Of a DNA stretch of 38,652 nucleotides, positions 1 through 5,340 are shown in pieces. Made by a program: the position numbers and the translations under genes. The DNA lies in assembly GCA_902785605.1 (NCBI GenBank), contig CACZZL010000019.1, forward strand, positions 1 to 38,652, read 5' to 3'. Every line of letters starts with the position of its first letter. The stretch's first letter is position 1. The DNA is from an uncultured Bacteroidales bacterium. GTDB lineage: Bacteria; Bacteroidota; Bacteroidia; Bacteroidales; Paludibacteraceae. Below the pieces are notes generated by a model that ran no database searches, was not told the origin of the DNA, and saw only the letters and a list, made by a program, of their open reading frames with translations.

Positions 1-87
1 GCCGTCGGGTCTGGTGTAAGTTTTGAATAGGATGTTTCCGACTCTGCCGGAGATGTTTTTGATGTTGGGGTTTAATGTACATTTCAT
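1..87 (-). CDS. Small conserved protein, N-terminal part only (runs off the left edge)
   Basis: The minus strand opens at an ATG at 85-87 and stays open to the window edge (29 codons), beginning MKCTLNPNIKNISGRVGN. The wording resembles small proteins of Bacteroidales phages and mobile islands that start with a 'LNPxIxxISGxxGxxxFK' stretch; this is recollection of a pattern, not a search result. It is the most downstream visible member of a minus-strand accessory cluster. Function unknown. The C-terminus lies outside the window, so length cannot be judged. Confidence 0.5.
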   Translation of the reverse strand, partial: MKCTLNPNIKNISGRVGNILFKTYTRPDG

Positions 88-141
88 AATGGTTTGAATG
101 TTAAATGGTTAGTTGTCGCAAAAATGCGACAAAGATGCAAA

Positions 142-522
142 TTATTGGAACCATTGTTTGTCGGTCATGTTATAGAGTTTGGCTTCATCGCGGGTGTAGG
201 TGCCAAAGGATCCGTTGTACTTGGCAATGATGGCTTTGCGCTCCGCGATGAGGGTCTGGCCGAGGGAGTGTTGGTTCCAGTTGAAAGGCGCAGGATGGCA
301 ACCGGTGATGATGTAATACGGCTCGCCGTAGATGCCTATTCCCCGCCATTTGCGATAGAGGAAAAAGAGGTAGAGTTTGCGTTGCTCGACGAGTGTGAGC
401 GCGTTCCATGCGTTGATCAGTTCCGCTGTGAATCCGAAATGGCATTCGGGATCGATGAGCTTCATGAATTTTAGCAAGGACTTGCTCATTTTTTTCTGTA
501 TCACATCATCAATGGTTTCCAT
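142..522 (-). CDS. Hypothetical protein, accessory/phage-like
   Basis: A 126-residue ORF starting METIDDVIQKKMSKSLLK. No signal peptide or membrane segment is visible. The protein is rich in aromatic residues and Lys, with a central stretch around residues 50-75 that looks like a compact folded domain. I do not recognise the family. It lies 54 bp upstream of the partial gene at the left edge and downstream of the frameshifted ORF at 614-938, all on the same strand, which suggests one accessory operon. The antisense ORF over the same span is much less protein-like. Function cannot be stated. Confidence 0.55.
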   Translation of the reverse strand: METIDDVIQKKMSKSLLKFMKLIDPECHFGFTAELINAWNALTLVEQRKLYLFFLYRKWRGIGIYGEPYYIITGCHPAPFNWNQHSLGQTLIAERKAIIAKYNGSFGTYTRDEAKLYNMTDKQWFQ

Positions 523-613
523 AAGAGTGCTTTTTTAAATTTATAAAATAAATTATTTTTTTAAGAGATAAAAGCGCGCTGCATAGTATTTTCTCTTTTG
601 CTTCTTTTCTCTT

Positions 614-938
614 TTACTCGATCACTTTGACGGTGAGTTTGATCTCGTCGGGTTCTTTGTCGGGGTTGAGTTCGACGAAGGTCTTGACATAGCCGTTCAT
701 GATGGCGGTGCGAGCCTTGACGAGGTTCTGCTCTTTGACCTTTTCTTTGGCATTCTCACGCCATTTGACGGCTTGTTCTTGCTTGTACTTGTTGTAGTCG
801 GCAAAGTCAGAGACCTTGTGCGGCAAGGATGGCAACGGCTTCGTTGGTTGCCTCGGTGGATATTTCGTCGATACGAGCCTTGATGGCTTTTTCTTGGGTG
901 CGCAGGGAGCGCAGTTGCTCTATGTTTTTTGTTTCCAT
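614..938 (-). pseudogene. Frameshifted small gene (two overlapping frames)
   Basis: An ATG at 938 opens a 43-codon frame beginning METKNIEQLRSLRTQEK and stopping with TGA at 807-809. The adjoining frame stays open from about 835 to a stop at 614 and contains SDFADYNKYKQEQAVKW and VELNPDKEPDEIK. Joined, the two give one helical, charged protein of about 107 residues. Skipping a single base around 812-818 restores the frame. I read this as one gene broken by a 1-base insertion, a sequencing error, or less likely a programmed shift. No family is recognised; the company is accessory or phage-like genes. Confidence 0.55.
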
Positions 939-949
939 AATGATGAAAT

Positions 950-1029
950 TTTTGGGGTGCCGGATAAAATCCAGCGTAATTAACAAAGCTTTTGGGGTGC
1001 CGGATCAAATCCGGCGGTAATTAACAAAG
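950..1029. repeat. Tandem 40-bp repeat with REP-like hairpin
   Basis: Two copies with a 40-bp period start at 950 and 990, each beginning ttttggggtgccggat and ending gtaattaacaaag. The second copy contains the clean hairpin gccggat-caa-atccggc (999-1015). The first copy is degenerate (ccggataaaatccag). It lies between the stop of the HNH gene and the start of the frameshifted ORF. It resembles repetitive extragenic palindromes. The hairpin is not followed by a T-tract, so it is a poor terminator candidate. Confidence 0.75.
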
Positions 1030-1034
1030 GACTT

Positions 1035-1565
1035 TTAGATCTCGCAGTGGTTTTTGAGGTCGTGAGCCATGACGGATTTGGGGTCTTTTTGTGCCTCGGG
1101 AGCGAGGTACTTGTCCAGAACATCGAACGGGAGTTCAGCGGGGTTGATGCCGACCCGGCGGAGTCCGTTGAGGACGCCGGTACGGCGGCTGTTCTCCGCG
1201 TAAGTGACGGGTTCAAGGTTTTGCCACCTGTTGTCGGTTGTGATACCGTTCTTATGGTCAATACAAGGCTTATCGAACGGCCCCACCCACGCGAGATAGA
1301 CGGCATGGGAGACGAGGATGCCCTCGTTGTCATTCCATGGATGCCTAAATACAAGATACCGTTGTTCGCGCTTGGCATCCGTTTTGTTTTTGCTATTCTC
1401 ACAGGTAGTGGTGATAGCCTTCTGTAAAGTCTCCGTACCATTAGGTGCGATGCGCAGGCCTATTTTCCCGTCTTCAGAGATGTAGAACCGATAGCCGTTG
1501 TCGGGCTCATGCGGCACAAGGCGCAGGAGAATACCATTAAAATTTTTTGTATAAATCATATGCAT
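1035..1565 (-). CDS. HNH endonuclease (phage/homing type)
   Basis: A 176-residue ORF. The core VSHAVYLAWVGPFDK...IDHKNGITTDNRWQNLEPVTYAEN (about residues 85-126) matches the HNH_3 pattern 'vHrlVa.aF...vdHidGnktDNrieNLewvT..eN' common in phage and island HNH enzymes. The metal-binding His of 'IDHKNG' and the Asn of 'TDNRWQNL' are present. The N-terminal third, with 'NGTETLQKA', is probably a DNA-recognition part. The product probably nicks or cleaves DNA. A TACCTTTG -7 box at 1609-1616 gives a leader of about 37 nt, which fits the start at 1565; an alternative ATG lies two codons in. Homing or host-defence function cannot be decided. Confidence 0.8.
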   Translation of the reverse strand: MHMIYTKNFNGILLRLVPHEPDNGYRFYISEDGKIGLRIAPNGTETLQKAITTTCENSKNKTDAKREQRYLVFRHPWNDNEGILVSHAVYLAWVGPFDKPCIDHKNGITTDNRWQNLEPVTYAENSRRTGVLNGLRRVGINPAELPFDVLDKYLAPEAQKDPKSVMAHDLKNHCEI

Positions 1566-1608
1566 CGGATCTTTAGTGCAGCGACGTTGCTACAACTCAA
1601 ATCCGGTG

Positions 1609-1640
1609 CAAAGGTAGGTATAAAAAAAGCACCCCTGAAA
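1609..1640 (-). promoter_or_regulatory. Putative promoter of the HNH gene
   Basis: On the minus strand the -7 box TACCTTTG lies at 1616-1609. Exactly 20 nt upstream is TTTC (1640-1637), one base off the TTTG consensus. The -33 element sits inside the terminator hairpin of the upstream gene, so termination and initiation overlap here. Confidence 0.4.
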
Positions 1641-1648
1641 AGGGGCGC
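1622..1648 (-). terminator. Intrinsic terminator downstream of the 1733-2116 gene
   Basis: On the minus strand the stem GCGCCCC/GGGGTGC has loop TTTTCA and is followed by seven T. One G-T pair is in the stem. It lies about 85 bp after the stop at 1733, past the TCCGC-rich stretch. Confidence 0.75.
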
Positions 1649-1654
1649 AAATAC

Positions 1655-1731
1655 TCCGCGTATTCCGCGAATATTCCGCAGATTCTCCGCATTTCTCCGC
1701 AGATTCTCCGCGTCGAAAGCCAAAATTCCGC
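1655..1731. repeat. CCGC motifs spaced about one helical turn
   Basis: The core ccgc starts at 1656, 1665, 1676, 1687, 1697, 1708 and 1728, so the spacings are 9, 11, 11, 10, 11 and 20 bp. Most copies are preceded by t-t or c-t. The stretch lies between the stop codon of the upstream gene and its terminator, so it would be transcribed as a run of GCGGA motifs in the 3' UTR. Confidence 0.6.
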
Positions 1732-1732
1732 G

Positions 1733-2116
1733 TCACTTATTCGGCCTTGCTCGGCAGAAATCGTCAGGGGAAAGGTCAAATTTTGATTGAAAACGATTGA
1801 AGACGATGGCTCTTTGCGCGTCTGAAGCGTACTGGTTAAGATTGATACAGCCGATATGCTGTAGGCGGTACAATGCCCGGCAGTACTCAATCTTGGTAGT
1901 AGACTGCTTCAATTCGGCATCCAGTCTTTCACGGATGTTGTCTTCCGAAAAGCGGGCTGATATACAAAAGAAGTCCGGTGGGATAGCGGAAGGGGTGTTT
2001 GTCACGGTATCCTCTTTTTTAGGGTCTGCAACGGGTTGATGATAGTTGTTAATAATTGTCACAGACCCAAAATTTTGGCCGATGGTCGGCTGCTCCATGT
2101 TAATGATTTGTTGCAT
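1733..2116 (-). CDS. Hypothetical island protein
   Basis: The reading frame extends back to 2200, but that start lies inside the inverted-repeat element at 2177-2283. The ATG at 2116 (MQQIINMEQPTIGQNF) or at 2098 (MEQPTIGQNF) is more believable; 2116 gives 127 residues. The N-terminus is β-prone (GSVTIINNYHQPV), followed by a Pro/Thr-rich linker and a helical C-terminal half containing CRALYRLQHIGCINLNQYAS and FNRFQSKFDLSPDDFCR. No membrane segment or signal peptide is seen. Family not recognised. It follows the DUF262-HNH gene on the same strand, so it may be an accessory of that defence-like unit; this is inference from position only. Confidence 0.55.
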   Translation of the reverse strand: MQQIINMEQPTIGQNFGSVTIINNYHQPVADPKKEDTVTNTPSAIPPDFFCISARFSEDNIRERLDAELKQSTTKIEYCRALYRLQHIGCINLNQYASDAQRAIVFNRFQSKFDLSPDDFCRARPNK

Positions 2117-2176
2117 ATGTAGTAAAATGATTTGGGTTTCCAAAAAAAGCACGGGTTTGGTCCCTATAAACGAGCC

Positions 2177-2283
2177 TAAGCTGGAATCTTTGAACACCAT
2201 TTATAGAAACGTCCACCCGTGCCGTAGTTTTAGCTACGTCAAAGGCATCGTTTCACGATAGTGTTCTTAAAGTTTCCAGCTTA
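2177..2283. repeat. Long imperfect inverted repeat (107 bp)
   Basis: The left arm taagctggaatctttgaac (2177-2195) pairs with the right arm gttcttaaagtttccagctta (about 2263-2283). A smaller hairpin, gtag-ttttag-ctac, sits near 2224-2237. The whole can fold into one long, bulged stem-loop. It lies between the end of the DUF262-HNH gene (2335) and the next gene's start. It could be a terminator-like or structured RNA element, a MITE, or an attC-like recombination site. There is no T-tract at its minus-strand end. Confidence 0.65.
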
Positions 2284-2334
2284 GACTTATCGTTCGCGAT
2301 GTGCTCTGCTTACGCAGAAATATGTCTTATGTCT

Positions 2335-3459
2335 TTATTTGTTGCTCTTAGTGCGGTTACAATGCCGGCAGAGCATTTGGCAATTTTCTTTCACTGTTTT
2401 GCCGCCCTTTGACCAAGGCACGATGTGGTCGGCTTCCATTTCATGGAAATCTAACTCGCGACCATGTTCCGGGCAGTTAATGCCGCGGCACTTATGTCCT
2501 TGCTCCTCGTACACCTCCAGGGCGGTTTTCTCATCGAAAGCACGGAGTCCGAGGTGCTGCTCGTTATTATCGAGGACGTACCAAAGGATGCCTTTCTTAT
2601 TGGTGATCTCGCCGTCTTTGAGCAGGTCAGAGATCCATGCTTCGAGTTTCTTGGCATCTATCTCATCGTCTTTATGCAGGCGGTACATCTCGCCCCAGTT
2701 GGTGGCTTTATAGAGGTCTGCGTGCTTGCCGATAAATTTCATCCGCGCCCAGTTAACCACATTATTAAAATATAGCCAAAGGTCGCTGCAGTCGGAGTCG
2801 TGCTGATGGCGACGCATGTATTCATCGATAGAGAGCCCATCTCGCTTTGCGACCCATTCGATAGCCATCTCCAATCCCTCTTGACGTATCCAATTCTTGG
2901 ATATGTATCCGTCGCTATGCCGTTTAGCGGCACTATTATTTCGCGAGAAATGACGCTTAGCATCTGTCACCCATGAACCGGCAAAGATAGCATTACGTAT
3001 CTCTTGATTGGTCAGTTTTTCTCCGGCTATGTTGATCACTTGGAACCACTCCAGCTTCTCCACATCCGAGCCGTCTTTGCAGACATAGATATCCAACTCG
3101 TAGTTGAGGAATTTCTCTTTTTCCTCTTTGGGCAGGTTGTTGTATCCCCACAGGTTTCCTCTCCAGTTGACTGCAAACGAGCCCCAGAAATAATGGCAGA
3201 TGGAGAGCGTACGCTGTTGCCCATCCATGACCTCATATGTGCCGTCTTCACGCTCCACCCAATACATGATGTTAAGCGGATAGTTTTTGGAGATCGTATC
3301 TATGACCGCGTGTTCCTGCTTTTCGTTATAAACGAACTCACGCTGGTACTTGGGACGGATGTCCAACTTGCCGTGATAGCCGACAACGCCTTCTTCGTCG
3401 CTGTCACGATAGCCATCCACGAGGTCAGCTATCTTTACTTTAATTGGTTCTATTCTCAT
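2335..3459 (-). CDS. DUF262 domain plus C-terminal HNH nuclease (GmrSD-like)
   Basis: 374 residues. The N-terminal DUF262 (GmrS/ParB-like fold) shows RPKYQREFVY (residues 35-44) and the diagnostic DGQQR (79-83), which in this family binds and hydrolyses nucleotide. The middle is helical. The C-terminus carries zinc-type cysteines (CRGINC) and a complete HNH core: EADHIVPWSKGG with Asp344-His345, Asn359, and CRHCN at 364-368. Known GmrSD-type proteins are phage-defence nucleases. The start ATG overlaps the stop of the upstream methyltransferase by ATGA, so the two are probably translationally coupled. I infer a restriction partner of that methyltransferase; the cut site and whether it targets modified or unmodified DNA are unknown. 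Confidence 0.88.
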   Translation of the reverse strand: MRIEPIKVKIADLVDGYRDSDEEGVVGYHGKLDIRPKYQREFVYNEKQEHAVIDTISKNYPLNIMYWVEREDGTYEVMDGQQRTLSICHYFWGSFAVNWRGNLWGYNNLPKEEKEKFLNYELDIYVCKDGSDVEKLEWFQVINIAGEKLTNQEIRNAIFAGSWVTDAKRHFSRNNSAAKRHSDGYISKNWIRQEGLEMAIEWVAKRDGLSIDEYMRRHQHDSDCSDLWLYFNNVVNWARMKFIGKHADLYKATNWGEMYRLHKDDEIDAKKLEAWISDLLKDGEITNKKGILWYVLDNNEQHLGLRAFDEKTALEVYEEQGHKCRGINCPEHGRELDFHEMEADHIVPWSKGGKTVKENCQMLCRHCNRTKSNK

Positions 3460-4493
3460 GATATTTGTGGTTTTTTATTGCGGATTAAAATGCGGAAATA
3501 CGGAGACTTACCATTAACGGTCAAATCCTTATCATCATCTCCCTTCCTAAACTTGATAATTTCAAATTGCTCTGGATTGTAGGAGCCCAAGAACGTAATT
3601 GGTACACCTAAAAATCCCTCATAGTCGCATGGAATATCTGTAACCCTATCGACATTGATACCATCATAATTATCAAATTTAGGATAGTCATCAGGAGAAT
3701 AATGCTTTACTAAAATTATTTCTTCGTGTCGTCGTGAGTGATCTAAATTAGTGAACCATGCAGTACTACCTATTGTTTGATAACGAATACCGTTTTCAAT
3801 TTTTTGGCCTGATTTTATTGGAAAATCAGAAGGCACTTTGAACCACATAGAACCTGTTCCCTGGCGTGTTACACCCAACCACATTTTATTTTCTTTAATC
3901 AAAGGAAATATCTCTTTATATGTAATAGCATTCATATTCCCTATGACTAAAAATCTTTTATCGAATTTTATCAATTGTGCTATATATTCCCTAAATAGCG
4001 AAAAAGGTGGATTTGTAACTACTACATCCGCTTGTTTGAGCAACTCAATACATTCGGGGGAGCGAAAATCTCCATTTCCTTTCAATTCAGAAATAGCATT
4101 ATAAGTACTACTCTTCAATAGCAGCTGAACATCCGTTAAATCGGTTGCACCATTTCCGTCTAAGTCGGGCACCTCAGAGATCTCTACCTTATATGCTTTC
4201 TTCTTCGGCTCGTTCTCTTCGTCGGCGAATAGCGGTAACTCCTGTTGGGTGATAGGAGAACCATCATAACAAGTTGCAATAAGTTTCTTGAGTCCAAGCG
4301 CATTAAAGTTGAGCGCAAAGTACTTGAAGAAATTGCTCTCGTATGGGTCGTCGCAGTTACAGAAAACAATTTTATCGCGGAAATACTCACGATAATAAAC
4401 CAACTCCTTTTCAATGTCAGAAAGTTGGGTATAGAACTCATCTTTCTTACTTGCTTTTGCTGTCTCTAGTGATGTTTTTTTGTTGCTAGCCAT
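3456..4493 (-). CDS. EcoRI-family adenine-specific DNA methyltransferase
   Basis: 345 residues, a usual length for the EcoRI_methylase family. The N-terminal block CNCDDPYESNFFKYF (46-60) and the catalytic motif IV, VVTNPPF (158-164), are both clear; NPPF marks N6-adenine methylation. Downstream blocks FLVIGNMNAITYKEIFPLI and GSMWFKVP also match how I remember this family. An EF-hand-like loop, DLDGNGATDLTD (110-121), sits between the N-terminal block and motif IV. The gene is followed by DUF262-HNH with an ATGA overlap and preceded by a membrane-anchored protein 22 bp away. The product probably protects host DNA against its nuclease partner. The recognition site cannot be read from sequence. 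Confidence 0.9.
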   Translation of the reverse strand: MASNKKTSLETAKASKKDEFYTQLSDIEKELVYYREYFRDKIVFCNCDDPYESNFFKYFALNFNALGLKKLIATCYDGSPITQQELPLFADEENEPKKKAYKVEISEVPDLDGNGATDLTDVQLLLKSSTYNAISELKGNGDFRSPECIELLKQADVVVTNPPFSLFREYIAQLIKFDKRFLVIGNMNAITYKEIFPLIKENKMWLGVTRQGTGSMWFKVPSDFPIKSGQKIENGIRYQTIGSTAWFTNLDHSRRHEEIILVKHYSPDDYPKFDNYDGINVDRVTDIPCDYEGFLGVPITFLGSYNPEQFEIIKFRKGDDDKDLTVNGKSPYFRILIRNKKPQIS

Positions 4494-4515
4494 ATCTTTC
4501 AGGTATTAGAATCAG

Positions 4516-4887
4516 TTAATACTCCCACCTCCAAGCACCATTTGCGTGCAAGCAGTGGATGAGATTGATGGCGGGTTCGAAGCCTTGGGCGGCGGAGAAG
4601 ATGAGCATCGAGTCCGCTTCGTTGTGAGAGACGACATAAATGTCGTCAGGCAGGTCGCCTTGCTTACGCAAGTAGTAGCACGCGCCCACAACAAACTGAC
4701 CTTGTGGGTCATCGAGTTTGTAAGCACGCTCTGCGTAATAGTTCACACTGTCTCGGTTGTGAAACAACGAGGCCATCACATCAACAGGGGTTGATGTAAC
4801 AGCCTGTTCATCAGAAGATTGAGAATGATTTCTTGCAGAATAATATCCCGCGAAAAAAGCTCCGACGAAGACCAAACAGACCGCCAT
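4516..4887 (-). CDS. Small membrane-anchored protein, Sel1-like
   Basis: The frame extends to 4938 only by using TTG inside the repeat and promoter at 4903-4966. The ATG at 4887 gives 123 residues starting MAVCLVFVGAFFAGYYSA, a good N-terminal membrane anchor. After a Ser/Thr-rich linker comes a helical part, SVNYYAERAYKLDDPQGQF...VVSHNEADSMLIFSAAQGFEPA, that reads like a divergent Sel1/TPR repeat pair (A-Y...AAxxG.xxA). It ends 22 bp before the methyltransferase, so co-transcription is likely. It may be an accessory to the restriction-like pair, or an older gene whose 5' flank was altered by the repeat island. Function unknown. Confidence 0.6.
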   Translation of the reverse strand: MAVCLVFVGAFFAGYYSARNHSQSSDEQAVTSTPVDVMASLFHNRDSVNYYAERAYKLDDPQGQFVVGACYYLRKQGDLPDDIYVVSHNEADSMLIFSAAQGFEPAINLIHCLHANGAWRWEY

Positions 4888-4902
4888 TTCGAAGCCGGAG
4901 AG

Positions 4903-4966
4903 CTGCTTCAAAAAAAGGGTCGTTTTTTTGTTGCACAATTCAAAAATTATTTGTACCTTTGCAGCC
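4903..4966. repeat. Left inverted-repeat arm of the RAYT island
   Basis: 64 bp, matching the reverse complement of 6415-6477 except for a 1-bp indel and a short divergent stretch before gtacctttg. It covers the 5' flank of the Sel1-like gene. Confidence 0.8.
4931..4961 (+). promoter_or_regulatory. Bacteroidota-type promoter reading right
   Basis: TTG at 4931-4933, 20-nt spacer, TACCTTTG at 4954-4961. The predicted start near 4968 leads into the short ORF at 4996. Confidence 0.7.
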
Positions 4967-4995
4967 GCTAAGGTTTAACTGAAAAACAAGGAGTT

Positions 4996-5055
4996 ATGAA
5001 AAACAGCAATTGGTCAAATAAAAGGACCCTTTTTTTGAAGCAGGCAAAAAAATAA
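4996..5055 (+). CDS. Possible 19-residue peptide
   Basis: ATG at 4996 is preceded by aaggag (4988-4993), which is notable because strong Shine-Dalgarno sequences are uncommon in this phylum. The ORF reads MKNSNWSNKRTLFLKQAKK and stops at TAA (5053-5055). It lies about 28 nt after the predicted transcription start of the 4931 promoter and just before the hairpin at 5067-5125. The product would be short and very basic. The only difference between the two copies of the 102-bp repeat is the T of this stop codon (C in the other copy). It may be a leader peptide or a chance ORF. Confidence 0.35.
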   Translation: MKNSNWSNKRTLFLKQAKK

Positions 5056-5127
5056 GAAAAAGTCACAAAAAAGACCTTCGAAAGTCGCGATTTGGTATAA
5101 AAAACGACTTTCTAAAGTCTTTTTCTA
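5026..5127. repeat. 102-bp direct repeat, copy A (hairpin)
   Basis: Matches 6460-6561 with one mismatch (t5053 versus c6487) at a constant offset of 1434 bp. It contains the hairpin described at 5067-5125. Confidence 0.9.
5067..5125 (+). terminator. Bidirectional terminator-like hairpin, copy A
   Basis: The stem gac-cttc-gaaagtcg pairs with cgactttc-taaa-gtc, with A-runs before and T-runs after on both strands. It can end the mini-transcript from 4931 and also minus-strand transcripts from the transposase side. Alternatively it is a REP-type recognition hairpin for the transposase. Confidence 0.65.
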
Positions 5128-5134
5128 AAAAATA

Positions 5135-5166
5135 TTTGCACTATTCAAAGTTTTTTTGTACCTTTG
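5135..5166 (+). promoter_or_regulatory. Bacteroidota-type promoter of a possible ~50-nt RNA
   Basis: TTTG at 5135-5138, 20-nt spacer, TACCTTTG at 5159-5166. The predicted start is near 5173, only a few bases before a strong terminator. Confidence 0.65.
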
Positions 5167-5172
5167 CAGCAA

Positions 5173-5224
5173 CAAACTTACCCCGCTTCCCGCAAGATCA
5201 GCGCGCTTAGGGTAAGTCTTTTTT
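5173..5224 (+). ncRNA. Possible very short hairpin RNA
   Basis: The promoter at 5135-5166 is followed directly by the stem acttaccc (5176-5183) / gggtaagt (5210-5217) and six T (5219-5224). The resulting transcript would be about 50 nt, nearly all hairpin, with a 26-nt GC-rich loop region. No ORF fits. It lies opposite the 3' end of the tail remnant. It could be a small RNA, or a decayed promoter next to a terminator. Confidence 0.4.
5176..5224 (+). terminator. Intrinsic terminator
   Basis: Eight-base perfect stem acttaccc/gggtaagt, possibly extended by cgc/gcg, then C and six T on the plus strand. Confidence 0.7.
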
Positions 5225-5340
5225 GTAATTATGGCAAATTATACCGACAGTGTATCCGGCGGCGAGGAGCAGGAGGAAGAGCCATGGTGCGTCTCCGATA
5301 GGCGCCGGCTCGTCATAGACGGCGATCGTGTCCTTGCCGG
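5207..5340 (-). pseudogene. Orphan C-terminal sorting-like tail (remnant)
   Basis: In a frame different from the transposase, this stretch encodes AGKDTIAVYDEPAPIGDAPW followed by the hydrophobic segment LFLLLLAAGYTVGI and a Lys-containing end, stopping at 5207. The block PAPIGDAPWLFLLLLAAGYTV is also the end of the secreted protein at 6582-6992, and 57 bp of DNA are identical (5246-5302 and 6618-6674). The open frame continues upstream only inside the transposase gene in a shadow frame, so no proper gene is attached. I read it as a remnant of a gene truncated by, or carried with, the transposase. Confidence 0.6.
5246..5302. repeat. 57-bp exact direct repeat, copy A
   Basis: Identical to 6618-6674, from gacagtgtatccggcgg to gtctccgatagg. 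It encodes the PIGDAPW hydrophobic tail on the minus strand. Confidence 0.92.

Noticed and set aside
4888-4938. N-terminal extension of the Sel1-like protein from a TTG at 4938
   Set aside because: These codons lie in the repeated arm and promoter sequence found again at 6415-6477; the ATG at 4887 starts a proper membrane anchor.
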